From Pyrenophora tritici-repentis (Eukaryota > Ascomycota > Dothideomycetes > Pleosporales > Pleosporaceae): a stretch of DNA of 64,000 bases. Below the pieces are notes generated by a model. That model saw only the letters and a program-made list of their open reading frames with translations, did no database searches and was not told the DNA's origin. Positions 20,364 through 31,054 of this stretch are shown here, piece after piece. The stretch covers positions 1,240,001-1,304,000 of the forward strand of contig NC_089394.1 of NCBI RefSeq assembly GCF_003171515.1. The letters are read 5' to 3'. Position 1 is the stretch's first letter. Each line of letters begins with the position of its first letter. The translations under genes were made by a program, and so were the position numbers.

Positions 20364-20510
20364 AGGCATGTGATCCAATGGTCAATACGCCCCAGCATTA
20401 GAACCGTGGTCTCCACGGGCCTGCAACGAGGGACGCTTCCCGTAGCCGGGCCGATTGGCCAGCTGTGGTTTGTAGTTGGGGAGATGCGAGTTCGATTCTC
20501 GCCGTGCCTA
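20364..20510 (+). tRNA. tRNA-like gene with a probable long intron, isotype not determined
   Basis: AGGCATG at 20364-20370 pairs with CGTGCCT at 20503-20509 as a 7-bp acceptor stem with one G-U, and A follows as discriminator. The T arm GCGAG-TTCGATT-CTCGC is perfect and gives a B box. TGATCCAATGG fits an A box with one mismatch. CCCCA can pair with TGGGG as the anticodon stem, leaving about 70 nt of structured insertion between. A TTTTGTTTTTT run follows as a Pol III stop. The D stem pairs poorly and no U33 is evident, so it may be a tRNA pseudogene or a tRNA-derived element. Confidence 0.45.
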
Positions 20511-21060
20511 GTTAAGTTTTGTTTTTTGACATTTGGTTTTCTCGGGCTGGTTTTTTTGTGGTTCTAGAGGAAGCCGGTAGGGGAAAGGGTGGTAGGGGAT
20601 GAGATGAGTGATGCGGGACAGGTGATAGGTGGGGTAGGGAGTGATAGAAGGGTACATCTTTCCAAACTGCCAGTAAGAAGAGGTGTAAGTGACATGTAAA
20701 TACCAAAGTCAATCTCCACACGTCTTTCCACTCGTGACGAAAAACCACCTATACCAAAACAAATAAGGGTACTTTAACTTTACTTCGTTATAACTCTACC
20801 CCTACGTCTATGTTGCTCCTATGGCTTGAATATGTCATGCTATAGCTACATCTGGACACCACAGACCCCTTGTACCTTAAAACTATAGTCGCATAACTGC
20901 TTTTACGCCTCTTTTATAGCGCACCTTCTTTGCCTAGCTCAGACACGAGAGGAAGGTGGGGCGCCATGCCGAAAAAAGTTAGCCAATTTTAGAGGACTCA
21001 GCCTCACCTGCACCAGGCGACGAGCTTCAGTCTGATATATCTCTGCCAGAACTCAAAAGT
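20511..21060. other. No gene seen; upstream region of the HET-domain gene
   Basis: After the Pol III-type T runs there is no coding signal. The HET frame is open back to 20983 with no ATG, and TTTTAG at 20987-20992 could be a 3' splice site, so an upstream exon of the HET gene is possible. Confidence 0.35.
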
Positions 21061-23145
21061 ATGCCCGAACTACTGCAGGATCTCGCATCTCACGATTCCA
21101 GCGACCCGTCACATCGATATGCTATCCACAATCCCCTTGGACCCTCGTTCTTCCAACTGACCCTCTCTTCCGCCAACAGAGCCGAGATCTTCGCAGAAGC
21201 CCTATCTGAAATCGACAAAAATCACAGCCGGACCTCTATCATTGTTGAGAATCTGCAGAAATGGAATCCCGAAGCCGCATCTCGATTTGGTCCACGTTCC
21301 ACCTTGACCGTTCTGTCTACACCCTTCCGTCTCATCTACCCCAACTGCGACCTCCACTCCTTTGAAGAAACTGGGCTGTACGCAAGGCAATTTCTTGCTA
21401 TTTCGTACTGTTGGCGCTCTCCAGAATATCTAGCAGAAGGCTATGAAGGCCACGATATCTGGCCTATCAAGAAATCCATCGTGGACGCTGTTTTGGCGGA
21501 GAAGGATCACCCAAGAGTAGGCATTTGGATGGATCAAATATGCATTGAACAGTCTTCAAACTTGGACAAGCAACTCTCTATCGCGGTTATGGATATCATC
21601 TACCGTTCGTGCATGCGAATGATTGTTTTGTTAGAGGACGTGCTTCTCACCGAGCAAGAGATCCAGCTCGTGCAAAAATACGACATCTCTCAGCGCCCCT
21701 ACAATGGCGGCTGGAAGTTTGAGTCTAGCGAGATCAAAATTTTTGCAAGTTTCTACGAGAAAGTGAACACAGCGCGCTGGTGGAGCCGGGCGTGGTGTTT
21801 TCACGAAATGGGCGTGCATCGACCGTGGTCTGAGAGGCGCCAGACGGATCACCGATTCAATGCGACCTTCATCCTATGTGGGCCCAACGATACCACTTTG
21901 AAGATGAAGTGGACGAATATGATACTGCTCATGGGCCTCGCAATGCACGTGCTGCCCAATGCACAGCTCTGGTGGAAGGGACAGGCGACATTTTCTGGTA
22001 TAATTGAGCCTGAAGATCAAGAGAAAGGGTGGAGCGGCAGTATCATGGCGCTTCATAATGCAATCAGCACAACGGGCTGTAGCGTCTTGCAGGATCGCAT
22101 TAGTATTCTAATCAACCTGTGTGGACTGGGTCTGGCGTACAAAGGGCCGCCGTTGGACACTGAGGAGGAGCTACTATACTTGAGTAGTCTTCTCGCTTTG
22201 GCCGCCGGAGATCTACATCCCTTGAGCATGATGGACAGGCAGTCTATGATACTGAAGGGGAAGCCAACCTGGATATCGAAACACGAGGTGAATGATACGA
22301 CGCTTCCTGGTTACAAAATTGGGACCATGGAAGGTATTCACCGAGTGGAAGAGGGGGAAATTGAGGTGGACATGCTTTTTCTCGATGCACCATGGAGATC
22401 ACTCAAAGAAAAGGACCTCCGGCCTACGTACGAAATCTTCCCATACACTATAACAACCACACACCCCGCTAGCAAAAGACTGGAAGCAGAAGGTCGAGTA
22501 GCGTCTAATTATGCGTACTCAGACGCCGAATTCGACATACCCCGTCGCCGTTTCCTGGCGGGCTGCATCTTGAACGGAGCTATGTTTACCGGCAGATTAT
22601 GGGAGCAGATAAAACGCGACGTCGTTGTTCCGAATTACAACGCCGGAAATAATAAGGACCTGTCATTCAATCCTGCATTTCGCAGCGCAGCAAAGGCCTT
22701 CTTAGCGCACTTGTTTCCTGTCTCGACGCTCTTGGGTATAGTGCAGCCTTTGCCTTCTATTCTGGACGACGCTACACTCTTCCTGACGTGGCTCACCGAC
22801 CCGAGATCAATGTATTACATTGGACTTCACACCTTCCGTGTTCCGTGCACCATGCGTTGGGACTCGACATTCATCACATCGCTGACTATCAACGAGTATT
22901 TTCAAGACGGGTCAGATAGGGAGATACAGGTTGCTGTGCCGACGCATCTACTCAAGACGTCTTGTGTGCCGCTGCGAGTGTGGATTCTTCGGCCTGCAAA
23001 AGTCGATCAAGTGAAAGGGAAGTGGCGAATTGTTGGCAAGGCTTTGTTGCTTGGGGAGCCGGATTTGCTCACAGAAGCGACGGAGAGTGCGGGGAAGCCT
23101 GGGGCGAAGGTCATTCTGAGGGAGAGGACAGTTGTATGTGGGTGA
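21061..23145 (+). CDS. HET-domain (heterokaryon incompatibility) protein
   Basis: 694 aa, single exon from ATG 21061. The HET domain spans about 111-260: FLAISYCWRS is the first motif, followed by VGIWMDQICIEQ, QLSIAVMDIIYRSCMRMIVLLED and WWSRAWCFHEM. HET-domain proteins in ascomycetes trigger growth arrest or cell death on non-self recognition, and many copies have unknown partners. The C-terminal 430 residues resemble the long helical tails common to these proteins, with no NACHT, WD or ankyrin repeats that I can see. No signal peptide or membrane segment was noted. An upstream exon cannot be excluded because the frame is open before the ATG. Confidence 0.85.
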   Translation: MPELLQDLASHDSSDPSHRYAIHNPLGPSFFQLTLSSANRAEIFAEALSEIDKNHSRTSIIVENLQKWNPEAASRFGPRSTLTVLSTPFRLIYPNCDLHSFEETGLYARQFLAISYCWRSPEYLAEGYEGHDIWPIKKSIVDAVLAEKDHPRVGIWMDQICIEQSSNLDKQLSIAVMDIIYRSCMRMIVLLEDVLLTEQEIQLVQKYDISQRPYNGGWKFESSEIKIFASFYEKVNTARWWSRAWCFHEMGVHRPWSERRQTDHRFNATFILCGPNDTTLKMKWTNMILLMGLAMHVLPNAQLWWKGQATFSGIIEPEDQEKGWSGSIMALHNAISTTGCSVLQDRISILINLCGLGLAYKGPPLDTEEELLYLSSLLALAAGDLHPLSMMDRQSMILKGKPTWISKHEVNDTTLPGYKIGTMEGIHRVEEGEIEVDMLFLDAPWRSLKEKDLRPTYEIFPYTITTTHPASKRLEAEGRVASNYAYSDAEFDIPRRRFLAGCILNGAMFTGRLWEQIKRDVVVPNYNAGNNKDLSFNPAFRSAAKAFLAHLFPVSTLLGIVQPLPSILDDATLFLTWLTDPRSMYYIGLHTFRVPCTMRWDSTFITSLTINEYFQDGSDREIQVAVPTHLLKTSCVPLRVWILRPAKVDQVKGKWRIVGKALLLGEPDLLTEATESAGKPGAKVILRERTVVCG

Positions 23146-23911
23146 AGAGAATAATTTCTTCTTCACTCGGAGTGGATTGAAGTTTTGAATTTTACTGATA
23201 CTTAGGTATTTGTCAAAGGTGAGGAGCTACTTTTAATATTAGAACTATGGGAGAGAAAGGCTATATACGATAGAAGTCAAGGCGTTAGCCGCGGAGTTTA
23301 CGTATGTAGGGATCTCACCACTGACACACACACCCCGCGTGAGGCTGAAGTGCTTGGAGTCTGAAGGACGTATGCTCATGCAATATGAAGTGGTGAAGAT
23401 TAGTGTTCTGTTGTGGCCTGTAAACAGGTGGGGTGCATTGTGTATTGATGTGATGTATGATATGTTCTGATGTCTGAGAGGTCTGTGATCCAGGATTATA
23501 TACATAGAGCAGTGGGCTGATTGATCGCTGAATCATCCACGTGACCATGCAAGGTACCTTGGGCTTACATTGCTTCTTGAGGTAGCATGAGTTGCACGTA
23601 CTGAGGGCGTTTCTGGGCTCAAGGTTGTCGTTGGGTACGTCGCGCGTCGTGATTTGATCGAGCGATCTGGCTGAGGGAATTCGTGAGCAGTCTCCACCTG
23701 GTACTTGTGCTCAGAGGACATTCGCTGCGTGAGGTGCTATTGGGATCACTGCAGTCGATAGAAACTCTGGCCGACGTCTAGATAAAACACAATAGAGATG
23801 GCCAGCGGCCTTACTTGACGGAAAATCGTTTGTATTCAGATCGAAGAAACAAATATGTCTCAGAACACAGTCTTTACATGTACACAATGAAATATGTTTT
23901 GCCAATATGCA
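23146..23911. other. No gene seen
   Basis: Short open frames on both strands give no recognisable protein. It lies between the 3' ends of the HET gene and the kinase-like pseudogene. Confidence 0.4.
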
Positions 23912-24840
23912 TCAGTCCCAGATATTACCTGGAACCTCATAGTCCATAGCCTTCCAAACCGCACGGTAAGCTTTTTCATCTATCCATCGAAGCTTTTCCT
24001 CCATTTCCGAATGATCAAGATTCTGTTGTACCTCAGGCAGAAACTCTTCCGCCGGTTGGACCGCTGTCTTATCGCGAAAGTCTGCAATGCCCTTGCCCAG
24101 GGATGAGAAACTACCTAGGTAGGGGGAAGATTCCCTGACCAGCCCGCCTGGATGAATTCATCGAAATCCTTCGCAGCCTCATCAACAAGGCTCCTACCTC
24201 CTTTGAACATGTTGAGCGCTTCTTGTACTTCGACGCGGCTCTTGGCTTTCGCGATAAGGTCAATACCAGATGCTAAGAAATGTATGCATGTTGCCAGAGC
24301 AAACTGGTCTTCCACAACCTGCTTGGAGAAGCTTTCGTCGTCGCAATGTCTGAAGGACCCAAAATCGAATAACTGAAGTTGGTTGTGTCCATCAATCCTT
24401 ATGTTGAGTACTTTTCAATCCCTAAGCATGTATCCGAGGTCTTTGAGCCATGCGGCAGCACCAAGAAGCTGTTTGATCCATGCACGGTGTGTTGCTGTAT
24501 TGTGGAGGTCCCGGCCTTTTCTAATGACTTGTACTTCGGGAGAACAATACTAATGGGAAGTTTAGTGGGCAGCCTTTGTGCGAGGTTCGGGTGTCGGGTG
24601 TCGGTGGTTGGCAAGAACATCATAAAATGTGCTTTCTTTCTTAGAAATGGCCAAAACCCGGAGAGACATATGCATCTGCTTGATTTTGTCGTCCGTAGGT
24701 GGCGATTCAGCAACCGGATATTGAAAAGGAAGCTTCACCACAGCCCTATCTAATATCTCATAGACTATGTCCTGCAACGGCCCAATATTCAGGCATCTCG
24801 ACCGCAGGAATGTGTAAGGGGTGAACCAGGTAAGTTGGGT
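23912..24840 (-). pseudogene. Decayed protein-kinase-like gene
   Basis: Read on the minus strand in several frames. The N-terminal part is near 24780-24610 (LQDIVYEILDRAVVKLPF). A piece around 24540-24420 contains WIKQLLGAAAWLKDLGYM, and the catalytic loop there is LRD instead of HRD. A TGA at 24417-24415 follows directly. The same frame then resumes with NIRIDGHNQLQLFDFGS, carrying the DFG motif, and VVEDQFALATCIHFLASG. A frame change near 24118 leads to KLRWIDEKAYRAVWKAMD and a final TGA at 23914-23912. At least two frameshifts and one nonsense codon make it a pseudogene. It resembles the small fungus-specific kinases usually carrying HGDL-type loops; that assignment is from memory of the family. 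Confidence 0.7.
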
Positions 24841-26144
24841 AGGGTAAGTCGATGTCGCGAACGTAACCTTGTTGGTTCGCGGCTATAACTACTTGAGTTC
24901 AGCCACGTCACATGCCTTTCCTCAATCTATTATTGGAAAGCTATCAGCCACGTGCTAAATGCTGGACGTGGCTTAGGTCTCAAGTGATTTATTACGCGAG
25001 ACGTTAGAAATGACCCAGCTCGTAGCGCTTAATTGGAAAGTACCGACTGGGGTGGAGACATTACATGAACCATACTCGTATTGCCGCCATAGGGCTGAGG
25101 GTGACTTATCAGCGTGTTGGTACAGCTAGAGGGTTAGATACTGCAATTTTATGATTATTGTAAGTCGCATGGGCAAAGTGGTGGATCTGTAGTAGAGGAG
25201 TCCTGCTACATCGTGGAATGAGGACCTATGCGAGAAGGCACGAAGGCGACAACGACCTTATGATTTTCTAGTATTAAGCCATCGAGCGACAGAGGAGAAC
25301 CTTTCGTACACGATCCAAGTGATGCGACATGAGAATTTAGACTTGGGAAGAAGTTTTCTGCTCTGAAGTCGATGTACCTGTGGTTTTTCTCGACATGAGG
25401 TGGTTCTCGTTACGTAGTGGGGGATAATTAGAAATCCATATCTTCCAAATCATTGAACTTGGAGAAGGAGTTTTGGTTAGAACTCGTACAGTCTATCTGC
25501 CTGGGCAGTGTTGCTCAGAGTGAAAAAGACGACTAAGTACTTTGTTAGCGAACTAGACTGGGGAAAGATAGACTAGGGCGATGTTCCGGTCATCTCGTGC
25601 TTTTCCAGTGATAGTTTCAGTATCCGTGGAGGGCTGTCGGATAAACGTCGGAGAGTTGGTTTGCCCGGGCAGTGTTGCTTGGGGTGAGAGTGTAAGGATG
25701 TGATTTAGCGCCCACGCCTATTTGTGATCGACATATTTCTCGTACTCGGTCACTTTAGGTAAGGCTTGGCTGGATGTGTTTGTCCTCTAGGTCTGGGTGG
25801 ATGTGTATGCCTTCTCCTGGTATAGCGTTTAGTAGTAAAGCTACTTACTCCTCCGGAGTGTTCATATAGATCATGGTATTTTTGTGTGCCGACTGTCAAC
25901 GTCGTTTGTAGAATTCTTTAAGCTGGCGGAAGCTTATTTTTTTGTCTACCTTTTTTTGTATCTTGTTTGAAAAAACATCATGGCAGATAACTAGAAAACA
26001 TAGATCACGGTATATCACAATTTCGGGACCTTTCAGGATAGTGTTAACAATAACTAAGTAAATTCTGATTAAATATAATGGTACGAAACATATGTTGCAA
26101 GGTTGCCTGCGCGTTGTCTTATGAGGAAGCCGTCTGCACTTTCC
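24841..26144. other. No intact gene; possible remnant sequence with a diverged duplication
   Basis: CTGCCTGGGCAGTGTTGCT near 25499 and TTGCCCGGGCAGTGTTGCT near 25662 are diverged copies about 165 bp apart. Otherwise there is no coding signal; the last 200 bp are AT-rich. Confidence 0.35.
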
Positions 26145-27488
26145 TCACTGCTCCCTAGACACCTTCGCCCAAAGTTCCATATCATTGAGCCAGTAAAACT
26201 GGTTCCGATGCATCCAGCGCTTCCCAAAAACATCGTCTCCGAACTCGTCCTCCAGCCCGTGGTCTTCAAACCCACTATCTATCTTCTCATACCGCTGGCT
26301 CAAGAAACGCGCGACATGAGGTGCTCCACGTTCTTGCAGCGAATACGACGCTTTTGCCGGATCAACATTCATCTTATCCCCAATAATCATCGCTGGCCCT
26401 GCTTCAGACTCCCCTTTGAACAAATTCGCGATGATTTGCACCAAAGGCACCTGAATGGAGAGATATACAGATGCCACAATCATGCCTGCATCAATAGCTA
26501 GCAGACCATCTGGATCAGAAACGAAGACCAGGTCTTCCTTTTTCCCCGGCCAGAGTCGCTGGAGTAGCAGATGATCCCTAATCTCGTAATTAGGATCCTG
26601 GAGCAGAAGCTTGATACCAGCGCGCGATGCATCTGTCTTCTTGTACTCATCTTGTAGGGCAGCGATGATGGTAAACATGGCCATGTGTTGTATACTGGAT
26701 CGGTAGAAAGCTTTGTCCAAGTTGATTGCGCCGAGACCGAAACAGATGACTTTCGTGATTGGGGCGTGGGTTTTTGCGAGCGAGGCGAAGAGGTCTCGCA
26801 GGCGGAGGCGCGCATGGCTGATGACCCAGAAGTCCTTGGTGTGGCGGAGGGCCTGCCAGTACGTCTCCATTGCCTCTCAGGAGCAGTGGTCGTTGTTGAA
26901 GAGGCGTTGGTACGTGGCGATGGCGTAGGGAAAGGTGAAGTGCTCTTCCTCGTTGGCATATTTGCTGCTTTCTGACCGGTTGTAGCGGCGCATAAGGCAG
27001 ATTTGCCTGGTTTGTGAGCCGTATAGTCGCTGGAAACCTGGGTACAGTTCTACGGGTGCGAAGTAATGAACTTGTATGCTGTTGTCACATGTCTTTCCGC
27101 AAGAGTCCCAGATCTTAGGCTGCTTGCCCTTCGGACCTGGTGCGTAGATCTTTTTGAGAGTGCGCTGGATAGGAGGAATCAAAAATTCTTGGTTGATATG
27201 GTTAACGTGTGTCTTCAAGGCTTCGAGGAGGGAGCGAGTATATACCGGGGCATTGTTAACGGCGTCTTCTTGGGAAACGAGGTCAACGCTGTAGGAAACG
27301 GCGCGTTCAAATTCCTCGTCATCAGAATCTTCGGATTCCTCACTATTAGAAGGATAGTAGTCGTTCTCTAGCTCTGAGAGTTGATTCTGTGTCTCGAGTT
27401 CAAGGCCTTGGAGGCTTGTGACTGCTTCATCAGTCAAGTCAACTGAAGCGTGGGCTGAATTTTCCCTGGTTGATTGAGGGGAGGACAT
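26145..27488 (-). pseudogene. SRR1-like domain protein gene with a single in-frame stop
   Basis: ATG at 27488. 203 codons run to TGA at 26879-26877; the same frame then continues without interruption for another 243 codons to 26145. The first part has an acidic segment (ENDYYPSNSEESEDSDDEEF). The second part has the SRR1 signature: KVICFGLGAINLDKAF, QHMAMFTIIAALQDEY, LLLQDPNYEIRDHLLLQRL and a late NLFKGESEAGPAMIIGDK. SRR1-like proteins are linked to heme-dependent regulation and circadian input in other eukaryotes; the fungal role is unclear. CGA-to-TGA in CCC/TCC-CGA-GAG would explain the stop by one transition. A short intron with weak donor GTACCA is the alternative. Confidence 0.75.
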
Positions 27489-29175
27489 TTTCTGGATAGG
27501 CTGGTTGGTTCCCGGTTAATTTATAATTTAGAAAGGGGAAAATACTCCTCCGTATATAAATGTTCTTGCTGCGCTAGATAGTGTTCTCTGATAGCGAGAA
27601 ATGCCTTCTGCATAATGCACAACGCATTGTTAGAGCAGCGGGAAGCGCAGGTTGTCTGCATTGTGAAGATATAGAGGTCTGGACAGTGCTGTAAGGGGAA
27701 ATGTGATATAGGTGATTTGGAAGTGGCAGGTAGAGTGATGTACTGTAACAGTGTGAGGAGTGTGTGTGTAGGGTAGGAAGGAGGGAGAAGAACAAGCGAT
27801 ATATATATTAGCTTTAACATTATGATCGTATCGGATCATCGTATGTTACATAACGATGAGTCCGACTCTCCACGTACTCATTACACTTGCACTAGATTTT
27901 CAAATTTCCAAGGCACACCATTGGCTCACAATGTTGCGTCCTGTGGCAGTGTTCTACCAGAACCATGGTATACTAAGTTGGAGGTAAAAAAGAAGTGGGT
28001 TTTTCGTGTAGTCGAGTTTCAACCATGGTTCAGATTGTACAATAGCCCTACCCTGAAACAACAAGAACGGGGTAGATTGAAGATGCCCAGTCATATTGAA
28101 CCAAGGTTGAAGAATACAGAGACCTGGTATGGAACGATGCCATAACCAACCTTATAGGTTGGCAACTACCACGTTTGCTCCACTACAGTAAGTTGTTTCA
28201 GCCTAATCTTCGCAAACAGTATGAAACAAAATTTGATCTTGCGCTATTTACCAATATGGCAAAAGTTTTTCATTGTGCACAAATATTGGCAAGCCGCCTG
28301 ACTGTTAGAGTCATAAGCTGCTCAAACGATGTCATGTTAGTAAATTTCAAGCGAATGATGATGAAAATGACCCAGATAGGGAATTACCAGACTTACAGAG
28401 ACTGTGTATGAAGTATGGAACTGTAATCCCCACGTGGTAAGTAAATTGACCAGATTACGTAATCGACTGCTCCTTAGTTTGGTATGCCAAGGATGCGTAC
28501 CGTGGCACTATGGAAGATGTAGATATGTCATTCGATATTGTACATGTCACAGAGTTTTTGTCCGGTGGCTCTGATGACATGTTGTTCCCGTTCTCGCTGC
28601 TCTGTCAAGAAAATAAGGTTTTCGTTACGATGCACGACGTCATTCTTCCAGACTGTCAACCATAGCATGGTTGCTTTTTAGCTGTCTGACGTGATATCAA
28701 GCTATAACTTGGTTTGACATGATGTATGCAGACGGCTGAAGCCGACGAGCGTGTAGCACGGCCGATGCTCTGCTCGAGTGCCGAAGACGTCGGATCGCAT
28801 GTCGGAAGCTGCAAGCATGGGATCATGATGTCGTGGCGTCGTGGCTTTGCAGCTGCGCCATACATACTGGCTTAGACCGCGTTCATCTCGAATCGAATTT
28901 CGCAACGCGAATGCGAGCTCCACTTGGGCCGGCAAAGTCTCTCCAAGCTGCACACGGTAAGCCAACAAGGTCTAGTGTAGACTCACCCCTGCGCACAAAC
29001 ATCCTCCAGTCCACCAACGACAGCACCTCCCGTGTTCCTTCCCTTCGCATTCGCTTTGTGCCCTTCTTCGACGGCCTGAAACAACGTCCAAACAAAAGGT
29101 CCGTTGTGACGATAGCCTATCCGATCGGTCAACGCTGCAGCTCAGAGCCGTGGTTACTGGCCGGGCGAGCCCCAA
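27489..29175. other. No recognisable gene
   Basis: Open frames at 27822-28145 and 28833-29273 (plus) give no known domain. Codon texture is poor and AT content is high to 28700. The last 300 bp, GC-richer, are probably the 5' region of the Zn2Cys6 gene. Confidence 0.4.
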
Positions 29176-31054
29176 ATGCCGCGTCTCGGCCACAAAAAGT
29201 CCGTACCTGCTACCCCACCACCCATGCCCTCAACCCCGTCACACCACCACTTATGAACATACCACGCTCATAACTCGCGTCCACTTCACTCTGACCCGGC
29301 GCTGTTGTTACAGATCGAGGTTGGGCTGCAGACAGTGCAAAGCTCGCCACGTCAAGGTAGGCTACCGCTACTCGGCTATAACCAGAGAAGCACCACACCA
29401 TCGTCGGCAACCAATACTGATATAGCCAGTGTGACGAGCTCAAACCATGCTCCAATTGTGCCCGTCATGGCGTTCCCTGTAGTCTTGTCACGTGGGATCT
29501 TAATACATCCCAGACTGCCGCTTCGGCATCTCCCGCGACCTCTGCCCAGCTGCGCACGAATCAGTCGCCAGTACAAGGATCGATGGGTGTAAGATCCACA
29601 ATATGTCGTATGAGCGGCGTTGTGCTGACTGATGAGTGTAGGCCTCTTCAGGTCCTTCGCCTGAATCAGTTCCCTCCTCGGCTCGGCTCGACCATGCGCT
29701 CAATTCACCCAATCCAAACCATGGAGTGACCCAAACCACTGAATCAATCTCGCGCTCGGAAGAAGATGCCCCATCGCCGCCGGACTTGTATCCGTTCTTG
29801 TCCAAGTTCCTATACCGCACTGAAGTCACCCAGTCGGACTTGTGGTTGAAGGACTTGGAGCTCTTGTGAGTATGAGGATGCCTGAGCCCAATCGGACACC
29901 GCTCGCTAACCATTCCGAGGCACCATTGGATCATAGAAGCCCACTATACTTTATCTCCGCGAGATGACATAAAGCATGCGTGGAAAATCGTGGCTCCGAA
30001 GGAAGCCATCAAACACGCCTACCTAATGCATGAGATGTTAGCCTACGCTGCATTCCACAAGGCGCACCAACAACCCCGAGGCGAACGTCAAGAGTACTTT
30101 GAATTTGGTATCCATCACCAGGACAATGCTATTCGAGGCATCCGGGGAGAACTGCAACACATTACACCTGACGAGGCCCCGTCCATTGTGGCTGTCTCCA
30201 TGCTACTGACGTTGACCGTCTTTGCCTCAATAGGCTTAGAGGCTGAGGTCAACCCCAGTCAAATCTCACACACTGCCATCGAAGGTGTCCTCAACTGTTT
30301 CAACCTTATACAAGGCATGGGAAACGTCCTTGCGTTAACATATGCGACAGTGATAGACTCATTCGTTGCACCGATGATGAGAGGCGCTTCGCAGCCTAAC
30401 CCTTCGCAACCTATGCTACAAGAGTTAGTGAATCAAGTACCTACACTGGTCGCATTTATCCAGGAGAAAAGCGACCTTCCTGAGGATGAACGAAGGATAT
30501 TGCTCGAGGCCATTGGTCATTTCGAACCGGTGCTACAAATGTCGATGCACGCTCTGGTGGATAATCGGGAACTACGGTTCTTGTATTGTTGGCCACTGCA
30601 CTTGACCCCAGGATACACCAACATGGTGCGGCAAAGCCACTCAGGCGCACTGTCAATCCTGATGTATTACACGACCATGATTTACGCAGGAGAACCACGT
30701 TATTGGTTCCTGGAAGGATGGGGTAACCGATTGATGAAATCCTGCTACGAACTCATCGACCGGAGTTGGCTGCCTTGTTTGCAATGGCCCATGTCATTTC
30801 TTCCACCCGAAATGGCCTCCAACCTGAATTGGGACCTTCCACGACAATCGCCATTGAGAGCGCCTTGGACACGAGGGCCAACGATCAGTATACCCCATAG
30901 GCAGCCACAACCACCTGGATCCTCTACGTCTCGCGAAGGGAACTCAAGCTCTTCAAATTACGGATCGCCGGGAGATCATAAACCCTCTATTGGTACAAAT
31001 GAGGCCTCAGCAAGCCGACGTCCGTCTGCCCAGAGCGACCAGACACAGATATGA
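29176..31054 (+). CDS. Zn2Cys6 fungal-type transcription factor
   Basis: Proposed exons are 29176-29198, 29314-29356, 29430-29588, 29642-29865 and 29920-31054, giving 527 aa. The binuclear zinc cluster is C13-x2-C16-x6-C23-x5-C29-x2-C32-x6-C39 and appears only after removing the intron 29357-29429. It is preceded by HKKSRLG, the usual lead-in. Intron 29866-29919 (GTGAGT..CCGAG) restores the conserved LELLHHW, and intron 29589-29641 is also phase-consistent. The first intron needs the weak donor GTCCGT, so the start is the least certain part. The 350-residue C-terminal helical region is typical of this regulator class. Target genes are unknown. Confidence 0.82.

Noticed and set aside
27822..28411. 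Possible small genes on the plus strand
   Set aside because: No domains, no splice structure that extends them, and high AT content.
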